Source: an uncultured Sulfurovum sp. (GTDB lineage Bacteria; Campylobacterota; Campylobacteria; Campylobacterales; Sulfurovaceae). Taken from it: 13,612 nt of DNA. The stretch is taken from contig CAMZNQ010000199.1 in assembly GCA_947313765.1 (NCBI GenBank), positions 1 through 13,612 on the forward strand. The letters are read 5' to 3'. Shown in pieces: positions 5,907 to 13,612 of this stretch; position 1 is the stretch's first letter, and each line of letters begins with the position of its first letter. Below the pieces are notes generated by a model. That model was not told the DNA's origin. It searched no databases and saw only the letters and a program-made list of their open reading frames with translations. The translations under genes were made by a program, and so were the position numbers.

Positions 5907-7544
5907 ATGTCAATAATCAATACAAAATATATATTTGTTACAGGTGGGGTTTTAAGCTCTTTAGGAAAAGGGATTACAGCAGCTAGTATAGGTACTCTTT
6001 TAAAGCACTCAGGAGAGCGTGTAGGGGTTTTAAAGCTTGACCCATACATAAACGTTGACCCAGGTACAATGTCCCCTTTAGAGCATGGAGAGGTATTTGT
6101 AACTAAAGATGGTGCAGAGACAGATTTAGACCTTGGTCACTATGAGCGTTTTTTAGATACAGCACTTACTCAAAATAACAACTTTACAACAGGTAGAGTA
6201 TATAAAGCTGTTATTGAGAATGAGCGTTTAGGCAAATATCTTGGAAAGACCATACAAATTGTTCCTCATATTACAAATGAGATAAAAGAGCGTATTATAA
6301 AAGCAGGAGAGAATAAAGATATTCTTATTGTTGAATTAGGTGGAACAACTGGAGATATGGAGGGAATGCCATTTCTTGAAACAATTAGACAGATGAAACA
6401 TGAGATGGGTCGTAAAAATGTAATGAATATACATGTTACCCTATTACCATACATTCGTACAGCAGGAGAGATTAAAACTAAACCAACACAACATTCAGTT
6501 CAAGAGTTAAGACGTATTGGTATTACACCTCAAATGCTTATCTTAAGAAGCGAAACAACAATACCATCAGATATTAAACGTAAAATAGCATATACTTGTG
6601 ATGTAGATGAAGATTCAGTCATAGAAGCAATTGATGCTCCAACAATATATGAAGTTCCAATAAACTTTATGAAACAAGATATTTTAAAACCTATTCAAAA
6701 AGAGTTAGAGTTAAAAAATCTAAAACCAGATATGAGAGTTTGGGAAGATTTAGTAAAAAATATTATACAACCTACAAAAACTACAAAGATTGCATTTGTA
6801 GGAAAATATTTAGATTTAAAAGAGTCTTATAAGTCACTAACTGAAGCACTTATACATGCAGGAGCAAATCTTAATACTAAAGTTGAAATCAAATGGGTAG
6901 ATAGTGAAAAGATAGAGAATAACTATGCTAAAAAGTTTCTTGTAGATTGTGATGCCATCTTAGTAGCAGGTGGTTTTGGAGAACGTGGTGTTGAAGGAAA
7001 AATTGAAGCAATTAAATATGCTCGTGAAAACAAAATTCCTTTTTTAGGAATCTGTTTAGGAATGCAACTAGCAATGATTGAATTTGCAAGAAATGTTTTA
7101 GGGTTAGAAGATGCTAACTCAATAGAGTTTAACTCAGATACTAAAAATCCAATTATATTTTTAATTGATGAATTCATTGATTCTAATGGAGCAAAACAGA
7201 TTCGTACAATAGAGTCTCCCATGGGAGGAACAATGCGTCTAGGAGAGTATGAGTGTAATACAAAAGAGAATTCAAATCTTAGTAGAGCTTATGATGGTGC
7301 ATCAACCATATTTGAGAGACATAGACATAGATACGAAGCAAATCCTAAATATCGTGAAGAATTAGAGCTTAACGGTATGGAGATTACAGGAGAGTCTAAC
7401 GGTCTAATTGAAGCAGTTGAAGTAAAAGAGCATCCTTGGTTCTTAGGAGTTCAATTTCATCCTGAATTTACATCAAGATTAAAAATACCAAACCCAACTA
7501 TCTTAGCATTTATCAAAAGTGCTTTAGAGCATAGAAGCAGATAG
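5907..7544 (+). CDS. pyrG: CTP synthase (glutamine hydrolysing)
   Basis: PyrG makes CTP from UTP, ATP and glutamine, the last step of de novo pyrimidine nucleotide synthesis, in the cytoplasm. The N-terminal amidoligase domain (about 1-268) has the ATP loop [10 protein letters not shown] (13-22), [12 protein letters not shown] (44-55) and [10 protein letters not shown] (143-152). The C-terminal class I glutaminase domain (about 292-540) has the nucleophile Cys383 in LGICLGMQ and the His518/Glu520 pair in QFHPEF, which complete the catalytic triad. Length (545) equals that of E. coli PyrG. AGGAA at 5894-5898 supports the start. recJ follows after 13 bp, so the two are probably cotranscribed. 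The gene is complete and all key residues are present. Confidence 0.98.
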   Translation: MSIINTKYIFVTGGVLSSLGKGITAASIGTLLKHSGERVGVLKLDPYINVDPGTMSPLEHGEVFVTKDGAETDLDLGHYERFLDTALTQNNNFTTGRVYKAVIENERLGKYLGKTIQIVPHITNEIKERIIKAGENKDILIVELGGTTGDMEGMPFLETIRQMKHEMGRKNVMNIHVTLLPYIRTAGEIKTKPTQHSVQELRRIGITPQMLILRSETTIPSDIKRKIAYTCDVDEDSVIEAIDAPTIYEVPINFMKQDILKPIQKELELKNLKPDMRVWEDLVKNIIQPTKTTKIAFVGKYLDLKESYKSLTEALIHAGANLNTKVEIKWVDSEKIENNYAKKFLVDCDAILVAGGFGERGVEGKIEAIKYARENKIPFLGICLGMQLAMIEFARNVLGLEDANSIEFNSDTKNPIIFLIDEFIDSNGAKQIRTIESPMGGTMRLGEYECNTKENSNLSRAYDGASTIFERHRHRYEANPKYREELELNGMEITGESNGLIEAVEVKEHPWFLGVQFHPEFTSRLKIPNPTILAFIKSALEHRSR

Positions 7545-7557
7545 ATAGAAGAGAAAT

Positions 7558-9141
7558 ATGTCTTATATAAAAATTACTCCTAAAGAGATTGAAGAAAAAC
7601 TACAAGAGCGTTTTAATGTAGACGGTTTCCTCTCTTTAAGAGATTTACCAAAACCATCTACATTTAAAGATATGGACAGAGCAACAGCTAGAATAGTTGA
7701 AGCTATTAAAAAAAATGAAAAGATTATCCTTATTGGAGATTATGATGTAGATGGTGTAACCTCTACTACACTCATGAAGATGTTTTTTAATGAGATTGGA
7801 GTAGAACTAGATTGGATTATCCCTAATCGTTTTAAAGATGGTTATGGACTATCTCCAAATCTAATCCCTAGAGTAGAGGGGTACGATTTGATTATTACAG
7901 TAGATAATGGAATCTCTGCACTATATGCCTCTACTCTTTGTAAAGAGAAAAATATAGATTTAATTATTACAGACCACCATATTGTACCATCAACTCCACC
8001 TACTGCTTATGCTATTGTAAATCAAAAACAGAGAGAGTGTAGTTTTCCCTACTCTGAAGTTTGTGGTGCACAGATAGCATGGTATCTCATAGCGTCTCTT
8101 AATAGGGCTTTAAAGAGCAAAATAGATACTAAGGCATACCTTGGGTTAACCTCTATTGCAATCATAGCAGATATGATGCCTCTACAACATATTAATCGTG
8201 CAATGGTTACAGCTGGTCTTAAACTATTATCTACTTCAACTCTACCTGCAATTAAAGCTTTTAGAGAGAAGCTAGACAAAGTCTATCTAAATGCAGAAGA
8301 TATAGGATTTCAAATTGCTCCTGTTTTAAATTCAGCTGGAAGAATGGATGATGCAAAATGGTCAGTTGAGTTTCTTTTAAGTGCAAATATCTATGATGCA
8401 AGAGTAAGACTAGATAGATTAATAGAGTTCAATGAAAATAGAAAATCAACAGAACAAGAGATAACTCAAGAAGCTCTAACAAAAGTAAATCCAAAAGATG
8501 ATGTCCTTGTTATCCAAGGAGAGAATTGGCATGAGGGTGTAGTTGGAATAGTATCTGCTAGAGTAGGTAGACACTTTGAAAAACCAACAATTATCTTAAC
8601 AGATAGCGAAGATGGAAATTTAAAAGGTAGTGGAAGAAGTTTTCATGTATGTAATCTTTTTAAAATTACAGAACCTTGTCGTCCTCTACTTCTTAAATTT
8701 GGTGGTCATGCATCAGCTATTGGTTTAAGTTTAGAGAAGAAAAATTTAGAAAAATTTAAAATAGAGATTAATAAAAACTATAAAAACGAGAACTATAAAA
8801 AGATTCAAATAGATCCAGATATATTAGGAGAGTTGAGTTTTTTAGATATAGATTTCAATCTCACAAAAAGATTAAAGGCTTATGAACCTTACGGTCAAGG
8901 AAACCCTAGACCTAAATTTATTAGCTCAAATATAACCATAGAGGATGTCTCTGATATGGGAAAAGAGAAGGAGCATAGACGTTTTACTTTTTCACAAAAT
9001 GGTGTAATGAAACAAGCTGTTCTATTTAAAACAAAAGAGATTTTTCAAATTGGACAAACTGTAACAGTAATCTACGAAATAAATGAAAACCATTTTAACA
9101 ATAGAGTTACTCTACAGCTTATGATAGAGAAGATATTTTAA
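7558..9141 (+). CDS. recJ: Single-stranded-DNA-specific exonuclease RecJ
   Basis: RecJ degrades single-stranded DNA 5' to 3' in the RecF recombination pathway, mismatch repair and base excision repair. It belongs to the DHH phosphoesterase superfamily. Metal-binding motifs are visible in order: DYDVDG (61-66), VDNG with Asp116, DHH (139-141) and AIIADMMPL with Asp205. The DHHA1 domain contains GSGRSFHVCNL (357-367) and FGGHASAIG (381-389), and the PYGQGNPRP segment (444-452) leads into the C-terminal OB-like domain. At 527 residues it is close to Campylobacterota homologues and a little shorter than E. coli RecJ (577). The ribosome-binding site is weak (purine-rich GAAGAG about 5 bases before ATG), which suggests translation linked to pyrG. 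It runs with the rightward fork. Confidence 0.95.
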   Translation: MSYIKITPKEIEEKLQERFNVDGFLSLRDLPKPSTFKDMDRATARIVEAIKKNEKIILIGDYDVDGVTSTTLMKMFFNEIGVELDWIIPNRFKDGYGLSPNLIPRVEGYDLIITVDNGISALYASTLCKEKNIDLIITDHHIVPSTPPTAYAIVNQKQRECSFPYSEVCGAQIAWYLIASLNRALKSKIDTKAYLGLTSIAIIADMMPLQHINRAMVTAGLKLLSTSTLPAIKAFREKLDKVYLNAEDIGFQIAPVLNSAGRMDDAKWSVEFLLSANIYDARVRLDRLIEFNENRKSTEQEITQEALTKVNPKDDVLVIQGENWHEGVVGIVSARVGRHFEKPTIILTDSEDGNLKGSGRSFHVCNLFKITEPCRPLLLKFGGHASAIGLSLEKKNLEKFKIEINKNYKNENYKKIQIDPDILGELSFLDIDFNLTKRLKAYEPYGQGNPRPKFISSNITIEDVSDMGKEKEHRRFTFSQNGVMKQAVLFKTKEIFQIGQTVTVIYEINENHFNNRVTLQLMIEKIF

Positions 9142-9143
9142 CT

Positions 9144-9485
9144 ATGTACAAAAACAAAAAAGAGAGATTGTACATCTATGAACTATTGGAAAATCCATCT
9201 GTTACCTACCCCTCCTATTACGCTTTAAGTTCTAAAATGATGAAAAATGAGATGCTTCATAATGCACTCATTATTTTACACTCTTTGGATTTTGAATATT
9301 ATAATCATCCAAGCTCTTATGAAGATATTTTCTCTATGTTTTCATCTGGAATGTTCCCCATTTACAAAGAGATGCATGTAGTAGGATATTTTGGAGGAAA
9401 AATGATGTATCTTGATAGTAGTGGATGGAAAAGTATGCCTTGTACCAAAGATGTGTTTAAAATGGATAATTGGATGGTATGTTAA
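9144..9485 (+). CDS. Uncharacterised 113-residue protein downstream of recJ
   Basis: I do not recognise this protein. It starts 2 bp after the recJ stop, with no strong ribosome-binding site of its own, so it is probably made by translational coupling in the pyrG-recJ transcript. It has no signal peptide and no obvious membrane segment. The N-terminal half is helical in character (KERLYIYELLENP, SSKMMKNEMLHNALIILHSL); the C-terminal half is rich in Gly, Phe, Tyr and Trp and ends in WMVC. Twelve of 113 residues are methionine, and there are two cysteines. The tight spacing, the same strand and similar base use argue that it is a real gene. A small soluble accessory protein is plausible, but no function can be assigned. 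Confidence 0.75.
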   Translation: MYKNKKERLYIYELLENPSVTYPSYYALSSKMMKNEMLHNALIILHSLDFEYYNHPSSYEDIFSMFSSGMFPIYKEMHVVGYFGGKMMYLDSSGWKSMPCTKDVFKMDNWMVC

Positions 9486-9527
9486 CCATCTAAACTCTAT
9501 TTTATAGCTCTTTAAAGTAGTTTTTAC

Positions 9528-9533
9528 TATGAT
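9528..9533 (+). promoter_or_regulatory. Weak candidate -10 element of dacB
   Basis: TATGAT lies 21 bp before the dacB ATG in the 69-bp gap after the uncharacterised gene. There is no clear terminator in the gap, so dacB may also be reached by read-through from pyrG-recJ. Confidence 0.3.
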
Positions 9534-9554
9534 TTATAAAAAATTGGGGTTTTT

Positions 9555-10952
9555 ATGAAAAAAATGAAAATACTATTTATTTTGCTACTTTGGTTATCTT
9601 CTCTTTATGGAGAACCTATACCATTTGATTTAAAAGAGCAGTTAAATGCAATTCACTTAAATAAAAATAATTATAGTATCTTCGTTAAACCAATTTCAAC
9701 GAGGAGACCAATAGTATCTTGGTATGCTCATAAAAAGCGTACTCCTGCATCTGTTATCAAAATATTAACTACTTACGCTTCACTCATGGCACTAGGGTAT
9801 GATTATCGTTGGAAGACCAACTTTTACTATACAGGAACAATAAGAAGAGGTATATTACGAGGGGATTTGATTGTAAAAGCAGGAGGAGACCCAACATTAA
9901 AAACAAGTGATGTCAACTCAATTGTTAGAAAGCTTAAAAATCATGGTATTAAACGTATTACTGGTAACATCATCTTAGATAAGAGTATCTTTAGAATAAG
10001 TAGCAGAAATAACTCTGGATTTGATAAAAATCGTTACAGCCCATACAATGCAATGCCAGATGCACTTATGTTTAATCAACGAAAAAGTACAGTTTGTATA
10101 TCTCCCAAAAGAGGAAAAATATATACAACAAAAGATATACCAGATTTGAGCTACAGAGTTATTAACAAAATGAGAATAACAAATGGCTCTTGTCGTGGTA
10201 GTCGTTCTTGGCCAAGAGTAAGCATAAAAAATAGAAGCATGATATTCTCAGGTAAAATATCAAAACATTGTGGAACAAGAAAAGTATGTAAAGTTGTAAC
10301 TAAACCACATCTATCATTCTACTACACTCTAAAAGATAAAATTAAAAAGAGTGGAATCAAATACTCTGGAAAGATGAAATTAAAAAGAACACCTAAAAGT
10401 GCCAAATATCTATTCTCTCATCTATCCAAACCATTAGAAAAGATAATTTCAATTACTGCAAAAAAGAGTAACAACCTATTTGCTAGACAGATTATGTTAA
10501 CTTTGGGCGTAAAAGAGTATGGAAAAGCAGGAACACTACAAAAAGGACGTAATGCTGTTGAGAGAATATTGAATAGACACCATATTTTAGAGAGAGGAAA
10601 AACTTTTATTGAGAATGGTTCAGGTCTTTCACGAATCTCAAAAATAACAGCTCAATCTTTAGCAAATCTACTTCAAGATGCATATCAAAATTATGGAACA
10701 AGATGGATGGAGACTCTATCTATTGCAGGTATTGATGGTACAATTCATAACCGATTTAAATATTCAACTGTTTTTGGTAGAGCATGGATGAAAACAGGTA
10801 CAATTAAAGGTGTTTCAAATATTGCAGGTTATGTAGAGGGTGCATCAGGGGAGCTATATATTGTTGTTGTTTTAGTAAATGATAGATACTCAAGAAGATA
10901 TGGACACAGATTAGCCAATACAGTCATTGAATGGGTTGCAGATACTCTATGA
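9555..10952 (+). CDS. dacB: D-alanyl-D-alanine carboxypeptidase/endopeptidase, PBP4 type (peptidase S13)
   Basis: This periplasmic penicillin-binding protein removes the terminal D-Ala from peptidoglycan stem peptides and/or cuts 4-3 cross-links. Residues 1-19 form a signal peptide (KKMK, a hydrophobic run, then SSLYG). The three penicillin-binding motifs are present: SxxK at Ser66-Val-Ile-Lys69 (in TPASVIK), SxN at Ser305-Asn-Asn307 and KTG at 413-415. The long insert between the first two motifs and a total of 465 residues (E. coli PBP4 has 477) fit the S13 family rather than the shorter S11 PBP5/6 type. The mature protein is very basic. GGGG at 9546-9549 supports the start. Its stop overlaps the mobA start. 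Together with the L,D-transpeptidase at 255, it gives two cell-wall enzymes flanking the origin. Confidence 0.93.
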   Translation: MKKMKILFILLLWLSSLYGEPIPFDLKEQLNAIHLNKNNYSIFVKPISTRRPIVSWYAHKKRTPASVIKILTTYASLMALGYDYRWKTNFYYTGTIRRGILRGDLIVKAGGDPTLKTSDVNSIVRKLKNHGIKRITGNIILDKSIFRISSRNNSGFDKNRYSPYNAMPDALMFNQRKSTVCISPKRGKIYTTKDIPDLSYRVINKMRITNGSCRGSRSWPRVSIKNRSMIFSGKISKHCGTRKVCKVVTKPHLSFYYTLKDKIKKSGIKYSGKMKLKRTPKSAKYLFSHLSKPLEKIISITAKKSNNLFARQIMLTLGVKEYGKAGTLQKGRNAVERILNRHHILERGKTFIENGSGLSRISKITAQSLANLLQDAYQNYGTRWMETLSIAGIDGTIHNRFKYSTVFGRAWMKTGTIKGVSNIAGYVEGASGELYIVVVLVNDRYSRRYGHRLANTVIEWVADTL

Positions 10953-11509
10953 TGAAAAACTCTATCCTAATCATCATGGCAGGTGGTAAAAGCTCTCGTA
11001 TGAAGAGAGATAAGGCTCTTCTTCCGTTTGGAGGTTATAATTCCCTATCAGAGTATCAATATGAGAGATTTAAACCCTTTTTCTCAAAAATATATATATC
11101 TGCTAAAGAGAATAAATTTGACTTCCCTGTAGATATCATAGAAGATTGTTATGAGAACTCCTCTCCTTTAGTTGCTCTAATATCTATCTTTGAAAAATTG
11201 GATAGTGATGAAATCTTTCTTTTAAGCGTTGACTCCCCTTTTGTAGATATTGAACTATTTAAAAAACTAAAAAAGAGAGCAGACAATAGCAGTAGTGCAG
11301 TTGTTGCATACTCTATAAATGGCATAGAACCTCTTTGTGGGATATATAGACGAACTATATTACCCAAAGCCCAAGAGATGTTAAGAGAAGATAGACATCG
11401 TCTACAGACACTTTTAGACTATACCACCATACAAAAAATATATTTTGAAAATGAAAGTCTATTTATAAACCTAAACTATCCATCTGACTATGAATCTGCT
11501 ATTAAATAA
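10949..11509 (+). CDS. mobA: Molybdenum cofactor guanylyltransferase MobA
   Basis: MobA joins GMP from GTP to molybdopterin to make the guanine dinucleotide form of the molybdenum cofactor used by enzymes such as nitrate reductases and formate dehydrogenases. The N-terminal nucleotide-binding signature is clear, MAGGKSSRMKRDKALLPF (residues 10-27), as are the SPL segment (72-74), the metal-binding type DSPF (95-98) and the C-terminal NLNYPSDY. The consensus glycine in RMGxDK is lysine here. I chose ATG 10949, which overlaps the dacB stop as ATGA and gives 186 residues; ATG 10952 is equally possible. An upstream in-frame ATG at 10931 lies within dacB and adds six residues that do not fit the family. 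The gene is cotranscribed with dacB by overlap, although the two functions are unrelated. Confidence 0.88.
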   Translation: MMKNSILIIMAGGKSSRMKRDKALLPFGGYNSLSEYQYERFKPFFSKIYISAKENKFDFPVDIIEDCYENSSPLVALISIFEKLDSDEIFLLSVDSPFVDIELFKKLKKRADNSSSAVVAYSINGIEPLCGIYRRTILPKAQEMLREDRHRLQTLLDYTTIQKIYFENESLFINLNYPSDYESAIK

Positions 11510-11555
11510 AAATAAAATAGGTATATTTAAAAATAGATAATAAAAACTCAAATTC
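11510..11555. other. Convergent gap between mobA and the histidine kinase gene
   Basis: These 46 bp of AT-rich DNA separate two convergent stop codons. T-runs occur on both strands, but I see no stable G/C stem, so termination for either gene is not evident from sequence. Confidence 0.4.
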
Positions 11556-13612
11556 TTAATTCAAATTTTTTACTTGCTTTAATATATCTAATGCTAATAC
11601 AAATTTATACTGTTTTATTAACTTTTTAACTTGACTAAAAATAGAAAAATCTTCAGGGCTTAGATTATACTCTTCTAACTCTTTTATTATCTCTTTGCAT
11701 ACTTTAGGACGTTTTCGTTTTAGAGCATTTTCAAGTTTAAAAAATAGCTCCTCTCTAACGTCTCCAGCTATAAAATTCTCATCTTTTATAAATTCATTAG
11801 GTATATACTTTAAAAGTACTCTATATAGTTTTTCAACTTCAATAGGCTTATTAATATGTGAATTCATACCATGTGCTTTACTCTTCTTCATATCCTCTTT
11901 CATTGCATTTGCCGAGAGAGCAATTATTGGAATATCTTTATCTGTTTTACGGATAATTTCACTAGCTTTATATCCATCCATAATAGGCATCTGTATATCC
12001 ATAAGAATAAGAGAGTAATCTCTCTTTTTAAATAACTCTACGCCCTCCTTACCATTATTAGCAATATCTAATTTGATATTAGAGTTTTCTAACAGCCCTT
12101 TAATAATCTCTTGATTAATAAGGTTATCTTCTACTAAAAGGATATTTGTCTCTTTTAGCAGATTTATATTTTTTTCTAACACTATAGGTCTTTGAGGGGT
12201 GAAACTAAAATCTTCTATATGCTCTTTGCTCTCTTTTACCTCTTTTAACTCAATCTCAAATATAAAACTACTACCTTTATTTTCTATGCTCTCTACCCAA
12301 ATTTTACCATTCATAAGCTCAACAAGTTTTTTAGAGATAGTGAGTCCTAAACCAGTTCCTCCATACTCTCTAGTAATACTTCCATCAGCTTGTGAAAAAG
12401 GTTTAAATAGTCTATTTCTCTTATCTTGTGGTATTCCTATTCCTGTATCTTTGACTTCAAATCTAAACTTTTTACTATTAATTTGTTGAATAATTATTCT
12501 AATCTCTCCATCTTCTGTAAACTTAATTGCATTTGATAAAAGATTTGTTAGGATTTGTGATATTCTTAAACTATCTCCATATAATCTTGAGGGTAGCTCT
12601 TTTGGATACTCAATATCAATTTTTAAACTCTTTTTTTTAGCTGTAAATTTTATTAAATCTATGGAGTTCTTTAGCATTTTATGAATATTAAAGTTGTGTT
12701 TATCTATAATAAGTTTTTCCGATTCCATTTTTGAGACATCTAAAATATCATTAATAATTGAGAGTAACATCTTTGAAGAGTTATGAATTTTTTCTATATA
12801 GTCTCTCTGTTTACTATCCAAATCAGTCTGTAGTGTTAAATAGCATAAACCAATAATTCCATTCATGGGTGTTCGTATCTCATGAGACATATTAGCAAGA
12901 AATTCTGATTTTAATTTAGACTCTTTTTCTGCTCTCTTTTTCATAGAGTAGAGTTTATTATTATGATTTTTAAATTTTTCTTGAAGATGATTAAATCCCT
13001 CTACCAATTTTCCTATCTCATCATTATTTTCTACAACCATTTTTTTATTAAAATTCGGTTTTTCTGTTCGTAAATTTTCTAAAGCAATAGTTACCTTTAC
13101 AAATCTTCTTTTAATAGAAAAATAGAGATAGAATGTAACAGCTAATACAACAAAGAGACTAAATATCGAGCATGTTAATGTAAAATAGAAAAAACTATCT
13201 GCATCTTTTGATACTCTATTTAGAGAATTTAGAAAAATATTAAATATAATTCTATTTTGAGCTTGGAATATATCTTTTGTATTTTTTAATAGTTCTCTAA
13301 CTTTTATAATGGAGTTATGCTTAATAGACTCTTTTTCCTCTATTACCTCTTTAACTAAGTTATAGTTGTAGTTAAAATACTCTTTAAATAGTTTAATCTC
13401 TCTATCTGTAGAGTTACTATTTGTTATCTTTTTTATTCGGTATAAATTATCTAAAATCTCATCTTTAATCTGAACTGTTTTATCTAATCTATCTATCTCC
13501 TCTTCCTCTAATATATTTTGAAAAGACTCCTCTATATTTTCTAATAGCTTAAGATTCTTATCATGAGTTGTTAAAATAGGAAAGAGTCTCTCCCTTATCT
13601 CTTTAATTTGTT
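11556..13612 (-). CDS. Membrane-bound hybrid sensor histidine kinase with receiver domain, 5' end outside window
   Basis: The protein senses an unknown signal and passes phosphate from His to an internal Asp. The frame has no stop from 11556 to the window edge, so the ATG at 13040 is internal. In N to C order: a helical, Glu/Lys/Asn-rich and probably periplasmic sensor region (about 13610-13200); one membrane helix (about 13195-13115) containing [20 protein letters not shown]; a HAMP segment ending [15 protein letters not shown]; a HisKA domain with MSHEIRTP (phospho-His at 12882-12884); an ATPase domain with the N box [14 protein letters not shown] and GGTGLGL; a receiver domain with LMDIQMP (phospho-Asp at 11997-11999) and a conserved lysine in NKP; and a helical tail of about 75 residues. 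No HPt-type histidine is seen in the tail. A first membrane helix is expected upstream. The gene faces the rightward fork and no partner regulator is in the window. Confidence 0.93.
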   Translation of the reverse strand, partial: QIKEIRERLFPILTTHDKNLKLLENIEESFQNILEEEEIDRLDKTVQIKDEILDNLYRIKKITNSNSTDREIKLFKEYFNYNYNLVKEVIEEKESIKHNSIIKVRELLKNTKDIFQAQNRIIFNIFLNSLNRVSKDADSFFYFTLTCSIFSLFVVLAVTFYLYFSIKRRFVKVTIALENLRTEKPNFNKKMVVENNDEIGKLVEGFNHLQEKFKNHNNKLYSMKKRAEKESKLKSEFLANMSHEIRTPMNGIIGLCYLTLQTDLDSKQRDYIEKIHNSSKMLLSIINDILDVSKMESEKLIIDKHNFNIHKMLKNSIDLIKFTAKKKSLKIDIEYPKELPSRLYGDSLRISQILTNLLSNAIKFTEDGEIRIIIQQINSKKFRFEVKDTGIGIPQDKRNRLFKPFSQADGSITREYGGTGLGLTISKKLVELMNGKIWVESIENKGSSFIFEIELKEVKESKEHIEDFSFTPQRPIVLEKNINLLKETNILLVEDNLINQEIIKGLLENSNIKLDIANNGKEGVELFKKRDYSLILMDIQMPIMDGYKASEIIRKTDKDIPIIALSANAMKEDMKKSKAHGMNSHINKPIEVEKLYRVLLKYIPNEFIKDENFIAGDVREELFFKLENALKRKRPKVCKEIIKELEEYNLSPEDFSIFSQVKKLIKQYKFVLALDILKQVKNLN

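Noticed and set aside
10931..10948. Upstream ATG for mobA
   Set aside because: It lies inside dacB and adds six residues before the usual MobA N-terminus. The ATGA overlap at 10949 is a better start.
11695..12489. Plus-strand open frames inside the kinase gene, and other antisense frames within dnaA, dnaN, pyrG, recJ and mobA
   Set aside because: They have no family resemblance, biased hydrophobic or basic composition typical of antisense reading, and lie wholly inside well-recognised genes.
13038..13040. ATG at 13040 as the start of the histidine kinase
   Set aside because: The frame continues without a stop to the window edge and encodes a membrane helix and HAMP sequence upstream, so this Met is internal.

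Overview
The window is an origin-of-replication neighbourhood from a low-GC member of the Campylobacterota (formerly Epsilonproteobacteria). Three things support this: the order ruvC-dnaA-[oriC]-dnaN, DnaA boxes of the form TTATTCACA, and protein lengths and motifs typical of that phylum (355-residue DnaN, 448-residue DnaA). Genus cannot be fixed from the sequence alone. dnaN is followed by pyrG and recJ, and gyrB, which follows dnaN in many relatives, is absent.

Layout. At 1-116 is the C-terminal end of an outer-membrane beta-barrel protein. At 255-1925 is a secreted YcbB-type L,D-transpeptidase, convergent with ruvC (minus strand, 1917-2402). dnaA (2474-3820, GTG start) diverges from ruvC across 71 bp. 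At 3821-4769 is a 949-bp non-coding replication origin. It holds eleven exact TTATTCACA boxes in two clusters (4122-4301 and 4632-4721) separated by about 330 bp of extremely AT-rich DNA. The right cluster ends with two fused boxes, a GGG and six perfect TAC trinucleotides, which is a textbook DnaA-trio unwinding element lying just ahead of the dnaN start codon. dnaN (4770-5837) ends at a hairpin. A TATAAT promoter then precedes pyrG-recJ-orf113 (5907-9485), which look like one operon. A second unit, dacB-mobA (9555-11509), is translationally coupled by an ATGA overlap. It converges with a membrane-bound hybrid histidine kinase (minus strand, from 11556), whose reading frame stays open to the right edge of the window.

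Functional themes. Chromosome initiation and DNA processing are represented by DnaA, the sliding clamp, RuvC and RecJ. CTP supply comes from PyrG. Peptidoglycan remodelling is represented on both sides of the origin, by the L,D-transpeptidase and a PBP4-type D,D-peptidase. MobA implies that the cell makes molybdenum guanine dinucleotide cofactor. With the origin placed near 4725, dnaN, pyrG, recJ, dacB and mobA run with the rightward fork and ruvC with the leftward fork. dnaA and the L,D-transpeptidase face the leftward fork, and the kinase faces the rightward one.

The most notable element is the origin itself: a duplicated two-box module, two palindromic box pairs, an unusually regular DnaA-trio, a box-like site over the dnaA start codon, and a likely dnaN promoter that would transcribe through the initiator cluster. 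No mobile element, CRISPR array, tRNA or rRNA was seen.
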